DNA of 64,000 nt from Mesostigma viride (taxonomy: Eukaryota > Streptophyta > Mesostigmatophyceae > Mesostigmatales > Mesostigmataceae). The position numbers were made by a program, and so were the translations under genes. Of the stretch, positions 17,155 through 27,800 are shown piece by piece. The first letter of the stretch is position 1. Every line of letters begins with the position of its first letter. The DNA lies in assembly GCA_009746045.1 (NCBI GenBank), contig RPFO01000003.1, positions 2,233,961-2,297,960 on the forward strand, written 5' to 3'. Under the pieces are notes generated by a model. That model was not told the origin of the DNA. It worked only from the letters and a program-made list of their open reading frames with translations, and did not search any database.

Positions 17155-18431
17155 ATGACGAGCAAACGTCCTTTGACGCAACGCAGTTTGGCGGATGCGC
17201 TCGCCCATGAAAATGCGGCAGCTGCGGCTGCAGCTTCGCCATCAGGTCCGGTAGACAGCGGTGACACTAGTCGTGCACTGGTGGCCACCCAGCAACCTCC
17301 CGGGCTTAATGCCTCGCCATCGGCATCGCCTGACCCGAAACGCACCCGCCCAGCCGACAAAACAGGATGGTCCCGCCCCTCGGAACCGCGCTTTCGGCCC
17401 CACCCTTTCAAGGTCGATGATCACGACTGGAACAACCTGTTACGACCAAGGTCGCCTCATCGGCAGCAACGGCAGCCGCTGGCAAACCCACGGCGCCCTG
17501 CTTGGCTGCCCCCGCCCCCAGCTCCAGCACACCATCCTCAACTCCCTTCTCGAGCGCTCTGACGACGAGATCTGGGCTCCATCCATCTCCGCCCCCACCC
17601 TCCGTTCCATCCTCACGGAAGCCTTTCAGCAGCACGTGACCCCCCTTGCTGCTGACGTCGCAGCAATGGGTGGCACGCTGGCTGCTGAACTTCCTCACAT
17701 TTCCGCCGCTGCCGCCTCCACCTCCACTGCCATTCCGCCTCCACTGCCGACATCAAAGCCCAGCTCCTCGACCTCGACCAACGCCTTCAAGCCACCGCCA
17801 ACGCCCTTGAGAGCTTGCATGACACCGCCGGCCTCACCGCCCAGGCGGTGAAGGACATCGCCGCCCAGCCGGCGTCTGCTGGCCCGGCCGGCGATGCTCC
17901 CTCCACCTGGGCGGACTTGCTTAAGCAGCACACCACCTCCACCACCTCCACCATCTCGGCACAACTCAAGCAACAAGCCCTCGACCTTCGCGAGGAAACC
18001 GACATCGCCCGGCGCAGCCACAATGTCATCGTCAAGCACTTCGACCAGCCGGCAGGTGAGACCTCCACGACCCTTCTTGCTCAAGGCATTTAAGCGCGAC
18101 ATTCTTGCCCCCATGCTACTCACTGGTGAGCTGGACATGTCGGCTGTCCGCCTCCCCCGCGCGCGGGGAAGGCTGGCCCGGCACCCGTGCTCCTCACCTT
18201 TAAGTACATGGCGGACAAGCTGTCGTTCCTTAAATGCCGCAAGAAGCTCTCGAGGACTCGCTTCACGCTGGACGACGACTTGACCCTGGCCCAGCAACAG
18301 CGGCGACGCGAGCTATGGCCGGCCTACCTTCAGCTCCGGCACAGCGCAGGGGGAAGCCGGTATACTGGAGGGGGGCGGTCATCCACGTTGACCACAAGCC
18401 CTGGCAGCCCCCTCCTGCCACCCCAGACTAG
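17155..18431 (+). pseudogene. LINE ORF1-like gene, copy 2 (frameshifted)
   Basis: MTSKRPLTQRSLADALAHEN at the start and HNVIVKHFDQPAGE, VRLPRARG, LLTFKYMADKLSFLK and LDDDLTLAQQQRRRELWPAY downstream mirror copy 1. The reading frame changes several times (near 17,440, 18,085 and 18,165) and it lacks a complete ORF. The last frame ends at TAG 18,429-18,431. The 3' UTR follows to a hairpin at 18,829-18,844. Confidence 0.6.
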
Positions 18432-18880
18432 GGAATTCATACCAGTAGTGTAGATTAGTCAGGCTTAGCCTAGCATGTGGCCCACGCGCATGTGCGCCCA
18501 TAATGGCCCCCATGGATGTTGTCTACAGGATTTAGCCAAGCCCTGCCTATAACGGGACCCCCATGGATGTTGCATTAAGAATTTCGCCATGCTATGCCAT
18601 GCAGAGAGATGCTCTCTGTAGAGAAGCCATGTCCTAGCTCTTGTATAGCCATGATGATCTTCCCCACCTATGACAGGCTCCCCTTCGCTGGGTGTTGCCT
18701 GAAACTCTGGGTGGTGCAGGTGCCCTAGTGCACCTAGAGCAAGTGTTGTTTACATTCCCACCCTTGCAGGAAGTAGCTTAGAATGTATGATAGGCCATAT
18801 GCCCCTTCTCTGGGCTATGTGCTACATATACTCCCAACGGAGTTATGTTACAATTCAATTCAATTCAATTCAATCCATCC
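18432..18880 (+). other. 3' UTR, hairpin and (AATTC)n tail of ORF1 copy 2
   Basis: The segment ends ...GTGCTACATATACTCCCAAC, then GGAGTTATGTT. A CTCC/GGAG stem is followed by five AATTC-type pentamers (18,850-18,876) and CATCs. Confidence 0.6.
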
Positions 18881-19510
18881 ATCCATCCACCCCAGCCTAG
18901 GGAATATATAGCAGTAGTGTAGCCTAGAAAGCTTAGTGACGTGGCCATGTATGCCTACGTGACGGGCCCACACCCGCCCTTGCAATAGCCGTAGCAATTT
19001 CGAGTCATGCTTTGCCCATGCAGGGAGTTACTCTCTGCTGAGAGGCCATGTGTACCCCAGCTATAGCCTAGCCACATACCTTCCACCCCATATGTCATGC
19101 AGGCCTTCTAGGCCCTCTCCTCAAGCCCCCCCTGGGTGCCTGTGCTTGTTTAGGAGGCATGAACCACCATGGAGGTGCAGGTGCACCTAGTGCACCCAGA
19201 GCAGGTGATAGTTGTACATCCTACACCTGCAGGTTGTCGCCCTGATTGTATTACAAACCCATAGATGCCCCTTTCTCAGGGCTATGTGTTACATATGCTC
19301 CCCACGGAGCTATGATTTTAATTAATTAATCCATCCATCCATCCATCCATCCATCCATCCATCCATCCATCCATCCATCGGGGTTAATGCTCCGTGACTC
19401 CCCAACGGGAGCACGAGTCTAATTCATTACTTAATCCATCCATCGGGGTTAATGGTCCGTGACTCCCGGCCCAACGGGAGCACGAGTCTAATTAATTAAT
19501 TAATTAATCC
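18881..19510 (+). repeat. Further LINE 3' end, (CATC)n and a duplicated hairpin segment
   Basis: A diverged 3' UTR runs to GCTCCCCACGGAGC near 19,297, then (TTAA)n and (CATC)n to 19,379. The segment GGGGTTAATG(C/G)TCCGTGACTC ... GGGAGCACGAGTCTAATT is then present twice (19,379-19,425 and 19,445-19,490). Confidence 0.6.
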
Positions 19511-21035
19511 CATATTTAGTTAATTATTAGACAAGCAGACTGCGTCACGTGAGCATTAATCCTTGATGGTCAGTGTAGAATGGAGATGGAGATGGTTAAG
19601 CTATCTAACTAGTTAGGCCCGAGTGGTCGGGTTGTGCCGGGCGCCACGGCCCGACCCGCTGTGCTTGTCAAATCTAATTACACACATTTCCCCGTTCACC
19701 GATGTGCCGGGGATGGTGTCGTTCATAACCTCGTGCCCGACCACTCGATGCTAGTTAGATAGTTTCCATCTCCATCTCCGCCCTGAACGCGCCTGACGGC
19801 CCACTCAACACTCTCTCGGCCAAGGTCAACAACATTGAAGCCAGAGTCGCCCTTAAGCTCCAGCCTCAGTTTACTGCTACGCAAGAGCACATTGCCACCA
19901 AAGTTTCCGAGGCCACAGCCACTGTGACCACCCGCCTTAACCAGGTGGAAGGCCGAGTCGGCCAAGGCACCGTGAAACTTGAGGCAGTTGCCGCCAAGGT
20001 AGACGCCCTGGCCACGCAGGTCCCCGAGATCGCCGAGCGAACGGCCACCATCGCCGCCCAACCTGCTGGTAGGGCTAGTGATGACCCCTCGACTCGCGCC
20101 TCCTGGGCGGACCTGCTCAAGAGCCAGGCATCCTCTACCACGACCGCCATCACCACCAAGCTCCAGGAGCTGGAAGACACGCGCCGCGAGGCCGCTGACC
20201 GCGACCGTCGCCGCTGCCGGGTCATCCTCAGGCGCTTCGACATGCTGCCGGAGGAGACCCCAGACTCTCTTCTCGACGAGCTGAAGAAACAGCTCTTGGC
20301 GCGCATGCAGCTGCCAGGTGCGATACTGCAGGGCGCCTACCGCCTGCCCCATCCACGGGCCAAGGCTGGGCCCCCTCCAGTGGTCCTCACCTTCAGCGAC
20401 ATCACAGCCCGAGTTCGGTTCCTCTCTCGCCGCAAGAAGCTGGTGGACACCTCCTGGTCGCTTGACGACGACCTGACGCCAGCCCAGCAGCAGCAACGCC
20501 GCGATCAGTGGCCCGACTACATCCGCCACAAGACCAACCCCGAGAAGCCCCAAGTGTACTGGCGGGGCGGGGACCTCTACGTCAACAAGAAACTGTGGAA
20601 GCCCCCCGGGCTTCCCCGGGATAGAGCACTCCAGCTAGTTGTCTAGATGGGGGCAATCGATGATGGGATAGCTTAGGCATTACAGCACTTGAAACGATAT
20701 TAGCGCACAGCGTTATAGTACCTTCAATTAGCTCTGGCACCTTGTGGCCATCAGCTTGCGCCTTAATTAGCCGACGTCTTGAGCCCACCTCACATTTGTA
20801 GCATAAGCTATGCGTCAGCCTACCTATGGTATTGCACTGGTTGTATTGCACCCACAGTGTTGCGCCCCGGCACCATGCCGTGGAGAGAGCGCTCTGTGGC
20901 CTGCCCACCTGCGGCAGTGAGAGAAGCTAGGGCGCCCTCCCTCCTTCTCACTGTGTATATAGGGTTGAAGGTTCCTTTACTCTGTATTGGCACCCACGTG
21001 ACGCAGTCACGTGCTTATTAATTAATTAATTAATC
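19510..21035. mobile_element. Inverted-repeat element carrying an ORF1-like gene
   Basis: Left end 19,495-19,560 (TTAATTA..., GACTGCGTCACGTGAGCAT) and right end 20,992-21,035 (CACGTGACGCAGTCACGTG, then TTAATTAATTAA) are inverted copies of the same terminal motif seen at 13.2 and 14.0 kb. A nested inverted pair with GAGTGGTCGGG and CTATCTAACTAG (19,588-19,640 and 19,722-19,780) lies at the left. Whether this is a true DNA transposon or a LINE captured between repeats is unresolved. Confidence 0.45.
19765..20646 (+). CDS. LINE ORF1-like protein, copy 3 (5'-truncated, otherwise open)
   Basis: This is the best preserved of the three copies: an open frame from a stop at about 19,762 to TAG at 20,646, with no early ATG. 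Residues 1-120 have coiled-coil character (VEGRVGQGTVKLEAVAAKV). WADLLKSQASST follows, then an RRM-like core (CRVILRRFDMLPEE, AYRLPHPRAKAGPPPVVLTF, RVRFLSRRKKLVD) and LDDDLTPAQQQQRRDQWPDY. The end, VYWRGGDLYVNKKLW, is a typical ORF1 C-terminal domain. The expected role is single-strand nucleic-acid binding in a retrotransposon RNP. Codon use is GC-rich as in copies 1 and 2, but the protein is clearly diverged from them. The missing start suggests its 5' part was replaced by the fold-back DNA at 19.6-19.78 kb. Confidence 0.6.
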   Translation, partial: SISISALNAPDGPLNTLSAKVNNIEARVALKLQPQFTATQEHIATKVSEATATVTTRLNQVEGRVGQGTVKLEAVAAKVDALATQVPEIAERTATIAAQPAGRASDDPSTRASWADLLKSQASSTTTAITTKLQELEDTRREAADRDRRRCRVILRRFDMLPEETPDSLLDELKKQLLARMQLPGAILQGAYRLPHPRAKAGPPPVVLTFSDITARVRFLSRRKKLVDTSWSLDDDLTPAQQQQRRDQWPDYIRHKTNPEKPQVYWRGGDLYVNKKLWKPPGLPRDRALQLVV

Positions 21036-22220
21036 TCCATCTCCATCTCCATGTCTACACCCGCAATGATGATGGACGGAGGATGTATGCGGCTCACGTG
21101 ACGCAGTCTACGTCAGTCATTGTTGATGAATAAACTACACCACCGCCGGCTCCTGCCAGTCCTTGCGAGTCACTCATCTGCCTCCATATTACAGAAAACT
21201 GAAGCCCGGGGGCCGCTGACCGGGGTTCAACCCATTTTCCCCCTAGGTTAACACGTGTGGTCTCACTTCACATGTCAAGGCCATCTTGCAGCGAGTACAT
21301 GTAAATTAGCTTGTAGCTAACCGTCAGCATAGTTTTCCGGATGTAGTCTCACGGGTGACGGCTCAATAATTTTTCGGTAATATTTTGTGCCGAACCCAGG
21401 CTCGAGCTGGTCCCGGTGTCTAGAATCTGACCCTTCGACTCCCGCCACGTGGCTCCTTTTAACGTTCGATGGCATCAGGAATATCTTACCGCTGAACAGT
21501 GAAATAGGGAAATCTTACCGCTGAACATGTGCGGCGTGGGACAAACAACATAAACAACGGAAATTTTGTCCTTTTGGTGTTAACTTTTAACACCACGAAA
21601 CCGCCAAATAACACCAAATCCCCATAGATTCCCAACAACAACGGATGTGGTGTCTTTTAGGTTAGGTTAGGTCCAACAACAACAACGGACGTGGTGTCTT
21701 TTTGGTGTTAAGGGGACTCGCATGTCCAAAAGCCTGAAAAACTGACTTTAATGAATAGGGGAGGCCCACACTAAATCACTAATCGAAAATTACTTGGGAA
21801 ATGTTGTCTCGGGCTGATGGACATGTGTGCCCCTCAATTGCGGAGTTAAATTGGATGTATAATTGAATGAAATACATTATTACATTCCATGCATCGATGC
21901 TCGAGTCATCGCGATATCTGAATATCTTACATAATTACAGACCCATCAATTGGAAGATCAGAAAGCTCCAGTGCATCTGCTCTACGACCGGACGTCTCAA
22001 TCGTACGTAGTGCTTTCGAGTTATAATTACCCTCAATGTATGTCTGGAAAATCCACGTGCAGGCAGTGTCAAATGCATGGTATATGAACTAGTTATGTAC
22101 ATGTCAAGATGATGACAGTCAAGCGAGGCCATACATGTTGACGGACAAGTGAGCCTGTAGACCTACGTCGATCCCCAGTTCCTCGATGTCGTGCGCAGCC
22201 CCGATATCATCAGATTTCCA
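21036..22220. other. Gene-poor spacer with a small hairpin
   Basis: I see no recognisable gene. An element-end motif GCTCACGTGACGCAGTC lies at 21,090-21,107. A perfect hairpin GGTGTTAACTTTTAACACC lies at 21,578-21,596, and a GGTGTTAA sequence returns at 21,706 after GGATGTGGTGTCTTTT / GGACGTGGTGTCTTTT repeats. Confidence 0.5.
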
Positions 22221-22223
22221 ATC

Positions 22224-23546
22224 CCCAACGGCCGTCGGCTCCGCAAAATCCACGTTCGCGATTAAACAGTGCAACCGCGAGGGCCGTTCTAACTTGTAAT
22301 CCACCTATATAATGGGCTCCGTCTCGTCACCGTGCGTTCGCATCAACAGGACAGCCACGGGTGTCGCGACGTCTCGGACGCTGTGCACTACACGCATCAT
22401 CTCGGTCATCGCAGCCGTCGAGCACGTCACAAGCATCAATTATTCTCTGGACGAATTCTCGTGACCGTGTTGATATTAATGTCTGCCAACTTCACGACTG
22501 TGAACAGCAGCCTCACGCACGTCCGGTCCATCCGACTCCGTCAGGCGGTGTTGCGAATGGCGTCCTGCGTGCAAAAACCAGTACATGAAGGACAATAATG
22601 TTAGCCCGTTAGACAGATTTGTCTGTGGTTCCGCTTACAGCAGTACTAATCACCCGTTACGCGGATTTCGGGCAAGTGGGTATCCTCCTACATTACATGT
22701 ATCCAATTATGGACGGGAGATTTAAAATGGGAAACAAGTATCAGCGAACCCAGAATCAAGGTATCCACGCAACGGTTTTGAAGAAACGGCTATGTACATA
22801 TAGACACAATGAACTGAACAAAACTTTAGTAGCTCACTCGTCGTTCACTTGTTAGTCGTAACGGAGGCAGTCATTCAGTCAGTTTGCAAGTTCAGTTGGC
22901 AAGTACGGAAACACACGCAAGTGCGTAACGGAGGCAGTCAGTCAGTCAGTTTGCAAGTGCAGTTGGCAAGTACGGACCACCAACCGCGTGTGTACGTCCA
23001 TGATATCGCAATATAATCAAGAATAACAGGGAACGGTTAATGTATCCTTTACGCAGCTTTTTCGTTCAGGGCATGTTGAAATAACGAAAGTGGGGTCAGG
23101 TGTTCGAACCTTCCAAGTGCCGAATTTTTTACGAACCAGCGCATTCACGAACCTTGCACTGGGGACGCGGTGGACGTGTACCATTACCCCGGCCTAATTC
23201 TAGCATTGTACACAAGGGGCGGTGGCTAGCAGTAAAGAAGGGCATCCTAGTCATAACGCTGGGCAAGTTTAAAAGCACCAACGGCCGTTGAGTAGGAAAA
23301 AAAAAGAGCAGGAGAAGAGCACGTCGACGTTTCAACAGCAAGACAAAAATATTGAACCCCGAGTACCAATGAAAATGCTTTCATGCATGTCCACCCCGAC
23401 GAGGCACAAATTCATGCATGCCCACCCCGACGAGGCACAAATTAATGAACGACAGATTTCTCACCCCCCCCCGGCACATGGAACAAGTGCCATCGCACGC
23501 ACACACTTTGTAGACAGGAGAGTTTCGAGAGTCCAACGGCCGTTGG
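22224..23546. repeat. Three dispersed copies of the CCAACGGCCGTTGG palindrome
   Basis: Copies lie at 22,224-22,237 (one change), 23,278-23,291 (last base changed) and 23,533-23,546 (perfect). The last is flanked by TTTC on the left and GAAA on the right, which extends the hairpin. A 66-bp tandem duplication (GTAACGGAGGCAGTCA...) lies at 22,858-22,980. No gene is recognised in this stretch. Confidence 0.7.
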
Positions 23547-23774
23547 CTCGGAGAAATTGACAGTACACCAGTAAAGACATTAAAATTATCACTTTGTTGT
23601 CTTATGTGTGCCGTGTCATTTCCCAAGGTCAAAAGCCGTCAACTTCTGCACCTCTTGTCCCTCCCACCCGTACGCACTAAGCATGCCCACCTTACACTAC
23701 CACATGTGGCTCTTGAGAAAACTCCCCCCGACGATGCACATGTGCCATTCACGCACACACCTTCAGACAAGGCT

Positions 23775-24105
23775 ATCAGTTTTTCGAAGTCCAACGGCCG
23801 TTGGCTCCGAGAAATGCTGTTACAACTCAAAATTACAATGGTGACATCCACGAGCTAGTGGTACGCCGAACAAGTGCTTGTATGACATATGGCGACTGCC
23901 CGTGAGGAAAAGTCCACCACCACACACGGTCAGTTTTTTGAGTCCAACGGCCGTTGGCTCCGAGAAATGCTGTTACAACGCAAAATTACAATGGTGACAT
24001 ACATGAGCTAGTGGTACGCCGAACAAGTGCTTGTATGACATATGGCGACTGCCCGTGAGGAAAAGTCCACCACCACACACGGACAGTTTTTTGACTCCAA
24101 CGCAA
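23775..24105. repeat. 154-bp tandem duplication containing the palindrome
   Basis: Two units share GTCCAACGGCCGTTGGCTCC, GAGCTAGTGGTACGCCGAAC and AAAAGTCCACCACCACACAC. A third begins but ends at ACTCCAACGC. Palindromes are at 23,791-23,804 and 23,944-23,957. Confidence 0.8.
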
Positions 24106-24437
24106 GAACAGACGTAATGCACACCAAGTGACCAAGTGGCAAGATAAAGACACCCTTGCCAATCTCTACCCACAAAAACTTAGCCCCGAAATCCGTAGCC
24201 CCGAAATCCGTGATTGATTTGTACATTGTAGATGACAATGCAGCGATCACATGTATTCTGAAACCAACACGTTTTTACCTAGTTATCATGGTAACCAATT
24301 TATGGTTACCTAGTTATCCATGGCTAGAAAGTTGTAAATACACGATGTGGCCACACACGCCATAGATGAAAATCATAACCAGATCACGCACATGATCATG
24401 GAAGGGGACTCTATTGATCTCAAAAAAGAAAGCTCAA

Positions 24438-24512
24438 GACACCCTACACCCTACACCCTACACCCTACACCATACATCCTACAACCTACACCCTTAACTC
24501 TCCACCCTTAGC
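24438..24512. repeat. Telomere-like (CCCTACA)n tract
   Basis: Four to five near-perfect CCCTACA units followed by decayed ones resemble the C-strand of plant-type telomere repeats (CCCTAAA) with A to C at one position. The tract lies 350 bp before the 40-bp satellite. Confidence 0.6.
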
Positions 24513-24530
24513 TTACGTGACCTTTTTTTC

Positions 24531-24598
24531 GGAGAAATGTCCGAGTGGAATGCTATGTATGGGGTAACTTTCCCAAGGGTTCGAATCCCTCTTTCTCC
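24531..24598 (+). pseudogene. Serine-type tRNA pseudogene, anticodon arm missing
   Basis: GGAGAAA at the 5' end pairs with TTTCTCC at the 3' end. A class-II D-arm (TGTCCGAGTGG), a long variable arm (GGGGTAACTTTCCC) and a T-arm (AGGGTTCGAATCCCT) are all intact. Only 68 nt remain instead of about 85-90 because the anticodon stem-loop is largely absent after GTGGAA. The style resembles an organellar tRNA-Ser. It is preceded by T7. Confidence 0.6.
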
Positions 24599-24705
24599 AT
24601 TAGAGTTTTGTTTAGCTTCTATTCTCGTCTACACATAATTCACACGAAGTACGCTTGCAAATACTTTATTACTATTTTGTTTGATATACTACACTAATAT
24701 TATAA

Positions 24706-24840
24706 TTGTTGTGTGTGTGTGTTGTTCACGTGTGCGTGTGTGTGTTGTGTGTGTTGTGTGTGTTGTGCGTGTGCGTGTGCGTGTGCGTGTGCGTGTGCGT
24801 GTGCGTGTGCGTGTGCGTGTGCGTGTGTGTGTGTATATAA
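24706..24840. repeat. (TG)n and (TGCG)n microsatellite
   Basis: Blocks of TG, TGTGTTG and GTGCGT lead into the 40-bp satellite, whose unit includes a TG-rich half. The satellite may have grown from this seed. Confidence 0.9.
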
Positions 24841-24867
24841 TTTTTTGTTGTGTGTGTGTGTTGTGTG

Positions 24868-27800
24868 TTGTACGTGCAAGGTGTATGTACATGTGTGTGC
24901 AGCCGGCCCTTGCGTGCGCGGTGTGTGTACGTTTCTGTGCAGCCGCCCCTTGCGTGCGCGGTGTATGTACGTGTGTGTGCATGCCGGCCCTTGCGTGCAT
25001 GGTGTGTGTACGTGTGTGTGCAGCCGCCCCTTGCGTGCGCGGTGTATGTACATGTGTTTGCACTCGCCCATTGCGTGCGCGGTGTATGTACGTGTGTGTG
25101 CAGCCGCCCCTTGCGTGCGCGGTGGATGTACGTGTGTGCGCACTCGCCCCTTGCGTGCGCGGTGTATGTACGTGTGTGTGCAGCCGCCCCTTGCGTGCGC
25201 GGTGTATGTACATGTGTGTGCATCCTTGTCCTTGCGTGCATGGTGTATGTACATGTGAGTGCCGTCGCCCCAACCGTGCATTGTGTATGTACGTGTGTGT
25301 GCAGCCGCCCCTTGCGTGCATGGTGTGTGTACATGTGTGTGCATCCTTGTCCTTGCGTGCATGGTGTATGTACATGTGTTTGCACTCGCCCCTTGCGTGC
25401 GCGGTGTGTGTACGTGTGTGTGCAGCCGCCCCTTGCGTGCATGGTGTGTGTACATGTGTGTGCATCCTTGTCCTTGCGTGCATGGTGTGTGTACATGTGT
25501 GTGCAGCCGCCCCTTGCGTGCGCGGTGGATGTACATGTGCGGGCAGTTGCCCCTTGCGTGCGCGGTGTATGTACATGTGTTTGCACTCGCCCCTTGCGTG
25601 CGCGGTGTATGTACATGTGTGTGCAGCCGCCCCTTGCGTGCATGGTGTATGTACATGTGCTTGCACTGGCCCCGTGCGTGCGCGGTGTATGTACGTGTGT
25701 GTGCAGCCGCCCCTTGCGTGCGCGGTGTATGTACGTGCGTGTGCAGCCGCCCCTTGCGTGCGCGGTGTATGTACATGTGTGTGCATCCTTGTCCTTGCGT
25801 GCGCGGTGTATGTACATGTGTTTGCACTCGCCCCTTGCGTGCGCGGTGGATGTACATGTGTGTGCAGCCGCCCCTTGCGTGCATGGTTTATGTACATGTG
25901 TGTGCAGTCGCCGGCCCCGTGCGTGCGCAGTGGATGTACGTGTGTGTGCAGCCGCCCCGTGCGTGCATGGTGTGTGTACGTGTGTGTGCAGCAGCCCCTT
26001 GCGTGCGCGGTGTATGTACGTTTCTGTGCATGCCGGCCCTTGCGTGCATGGTGTATGTACATGTGCTTGCACTGGCCCCTTGCGTGCGCGGTGTATGTAC
26101 GTGTGTGTGCAGCCCCCCTTGCGTGCGCGGTGTATGTACGTGTGTGCGCACTCGCCCCTTGCGTGCGCGGTGTATGTACGTGTGTGTGCAGCCGCCCCTT
26201 GCGTGCGCGGTGTATGTACATGTGTGTGCAGCCGCCCCTTGCGTGTGCGGTGGATGTACATGTGCGGGCAGTTGCCCCTTGCGTGCGCGGTGTATGTACA
26301 TGTGTTTGCACTCGCCCCTTGCGTGCGCGGTGTATGTACATGTGTGTGCAGCCGCCCCTTGCGTGCATGGTGTATGTACATGTGCTTGCACTGGCCCCGT
26401 GCGTGCGCGGTGTATGTACGTGTGTGTGCAGCCGCCCCTTGCGTGCGCGGTGTATGTACGTGTGTGCGCACTCGCCCCTTGCGTGCGCGGTGTATGTACG
26501 TGTGTGTGCAGCCGCCCCTTGCGTGCGCGGTGTATGTACATGTGTGTGCATCCTTGTCCTTGCGTGCGCGGTGTATGTACATGTGTTTGCACTCGCCCCT
26601 TGCGTGCGCGGTGTATGTACATGTGTGTGCAGCCGCCCCTTGCGTGCATGGTTTATGTACATGTGTGTGCAGTCGCCCCGTGCGTGCGCAGTGTATGTAC
26701 GTGTGTGTGCAGCCGCCCCTTGCGTGCGTGGTGTGTGTACATGTGAGTGCAGCCGCCCCTTGCGTGCGCGGTGTATGTACGTGTGTGTGCAGCAGCCCCT
26801 TGCGTGCTTTGTGTGTGTACATGTGTGTGAATCCTTGTCCTTGCGTGCATGGTGTGTGTACGTGTGTGTGCAGCCGCCCCTTGCGTGCATGGTGGATGTA
26901 CATGTGAGTGCCGTTGCCCCTTGCGTGCGCGGTGTATGTACGTGTGTGTGCAGCCGTCCCTTAATTGCGTGCGCGGTGTGTGTACGTGTGTGTGCACTCG
27001 CCCCTTGCGTGCGCGGTGTATGTACGTGTGTGCAGCCGCCCCTTGCGTGCGCGGTGTATGCCAGTGTGTGTGCATGCCGGCCCTTGCGTGCAAGGTGGTG
27101 TGTAAGTGTGTGTGCAGCCCCTTGCGTGCATGGTGTATGTACGTGTGTGTGCAGCCGGCCCTTGCGTGCATGGTGTGTGTACATGTGAGTGCAGCCGTCC
27201 CTTCCGTGCATGGTGTGTGTACGTGTGTGTGCAGTTGCCCCTTGCGTGCGCAGTGTATGTACGTGTGTGTGCATGCCGGCCCTTGCGTGCATGGTGTGTG
27301 TACGTGTGTGTGCAGTTGCCCCTTGCATGCGCGGTGTATGTACATGTGAGTGCAGCCGCCCAAGAGTATGTACATGTGAGTGCCGTCGCCCCTAATTGCG
27401 TGCATTGTGTGTGTAAGTGTGTGTGCAGCAGCCCCTTGCGTGCGCGGTGTATGTACGTGTGTGTGCAGCCGCCCCTTGCGTGCATGGTGTATGTCCATGT
27501 GAGTGCCGTTGCCCCTTGCGTGCGCGGTGTATGTACGTGTGTGTGCAGCCGTCCCTTAATTGCGTGCGCGGTGGATGTACATGTGCGGGCAGTTGCCCCT
27601 TGCGTGCGCGGTGTATGTACGTGTGTGTGCAGCCGTCCCTTGCGTGCGCGGTGTATGTACGTGTGTGTGCAGCCGCCCCTTGCGTGCATGGTGAGTGTAA
27701 GTGTGTGTGCAGCAGCCCCTTGCGTGCGCAGTGTATGTACGTGTGTGTGCAGCCGCCCCTTGCGTGCGCGGTGTGTGTATACTGTGTGTGCATGCCGGCC

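Noticed and set aside
22332-22855. Small ORFs of 75-88 codons
   Set aside because: No recognisable domain, no splice support and a repeat-rich context; left unannotated as genes.
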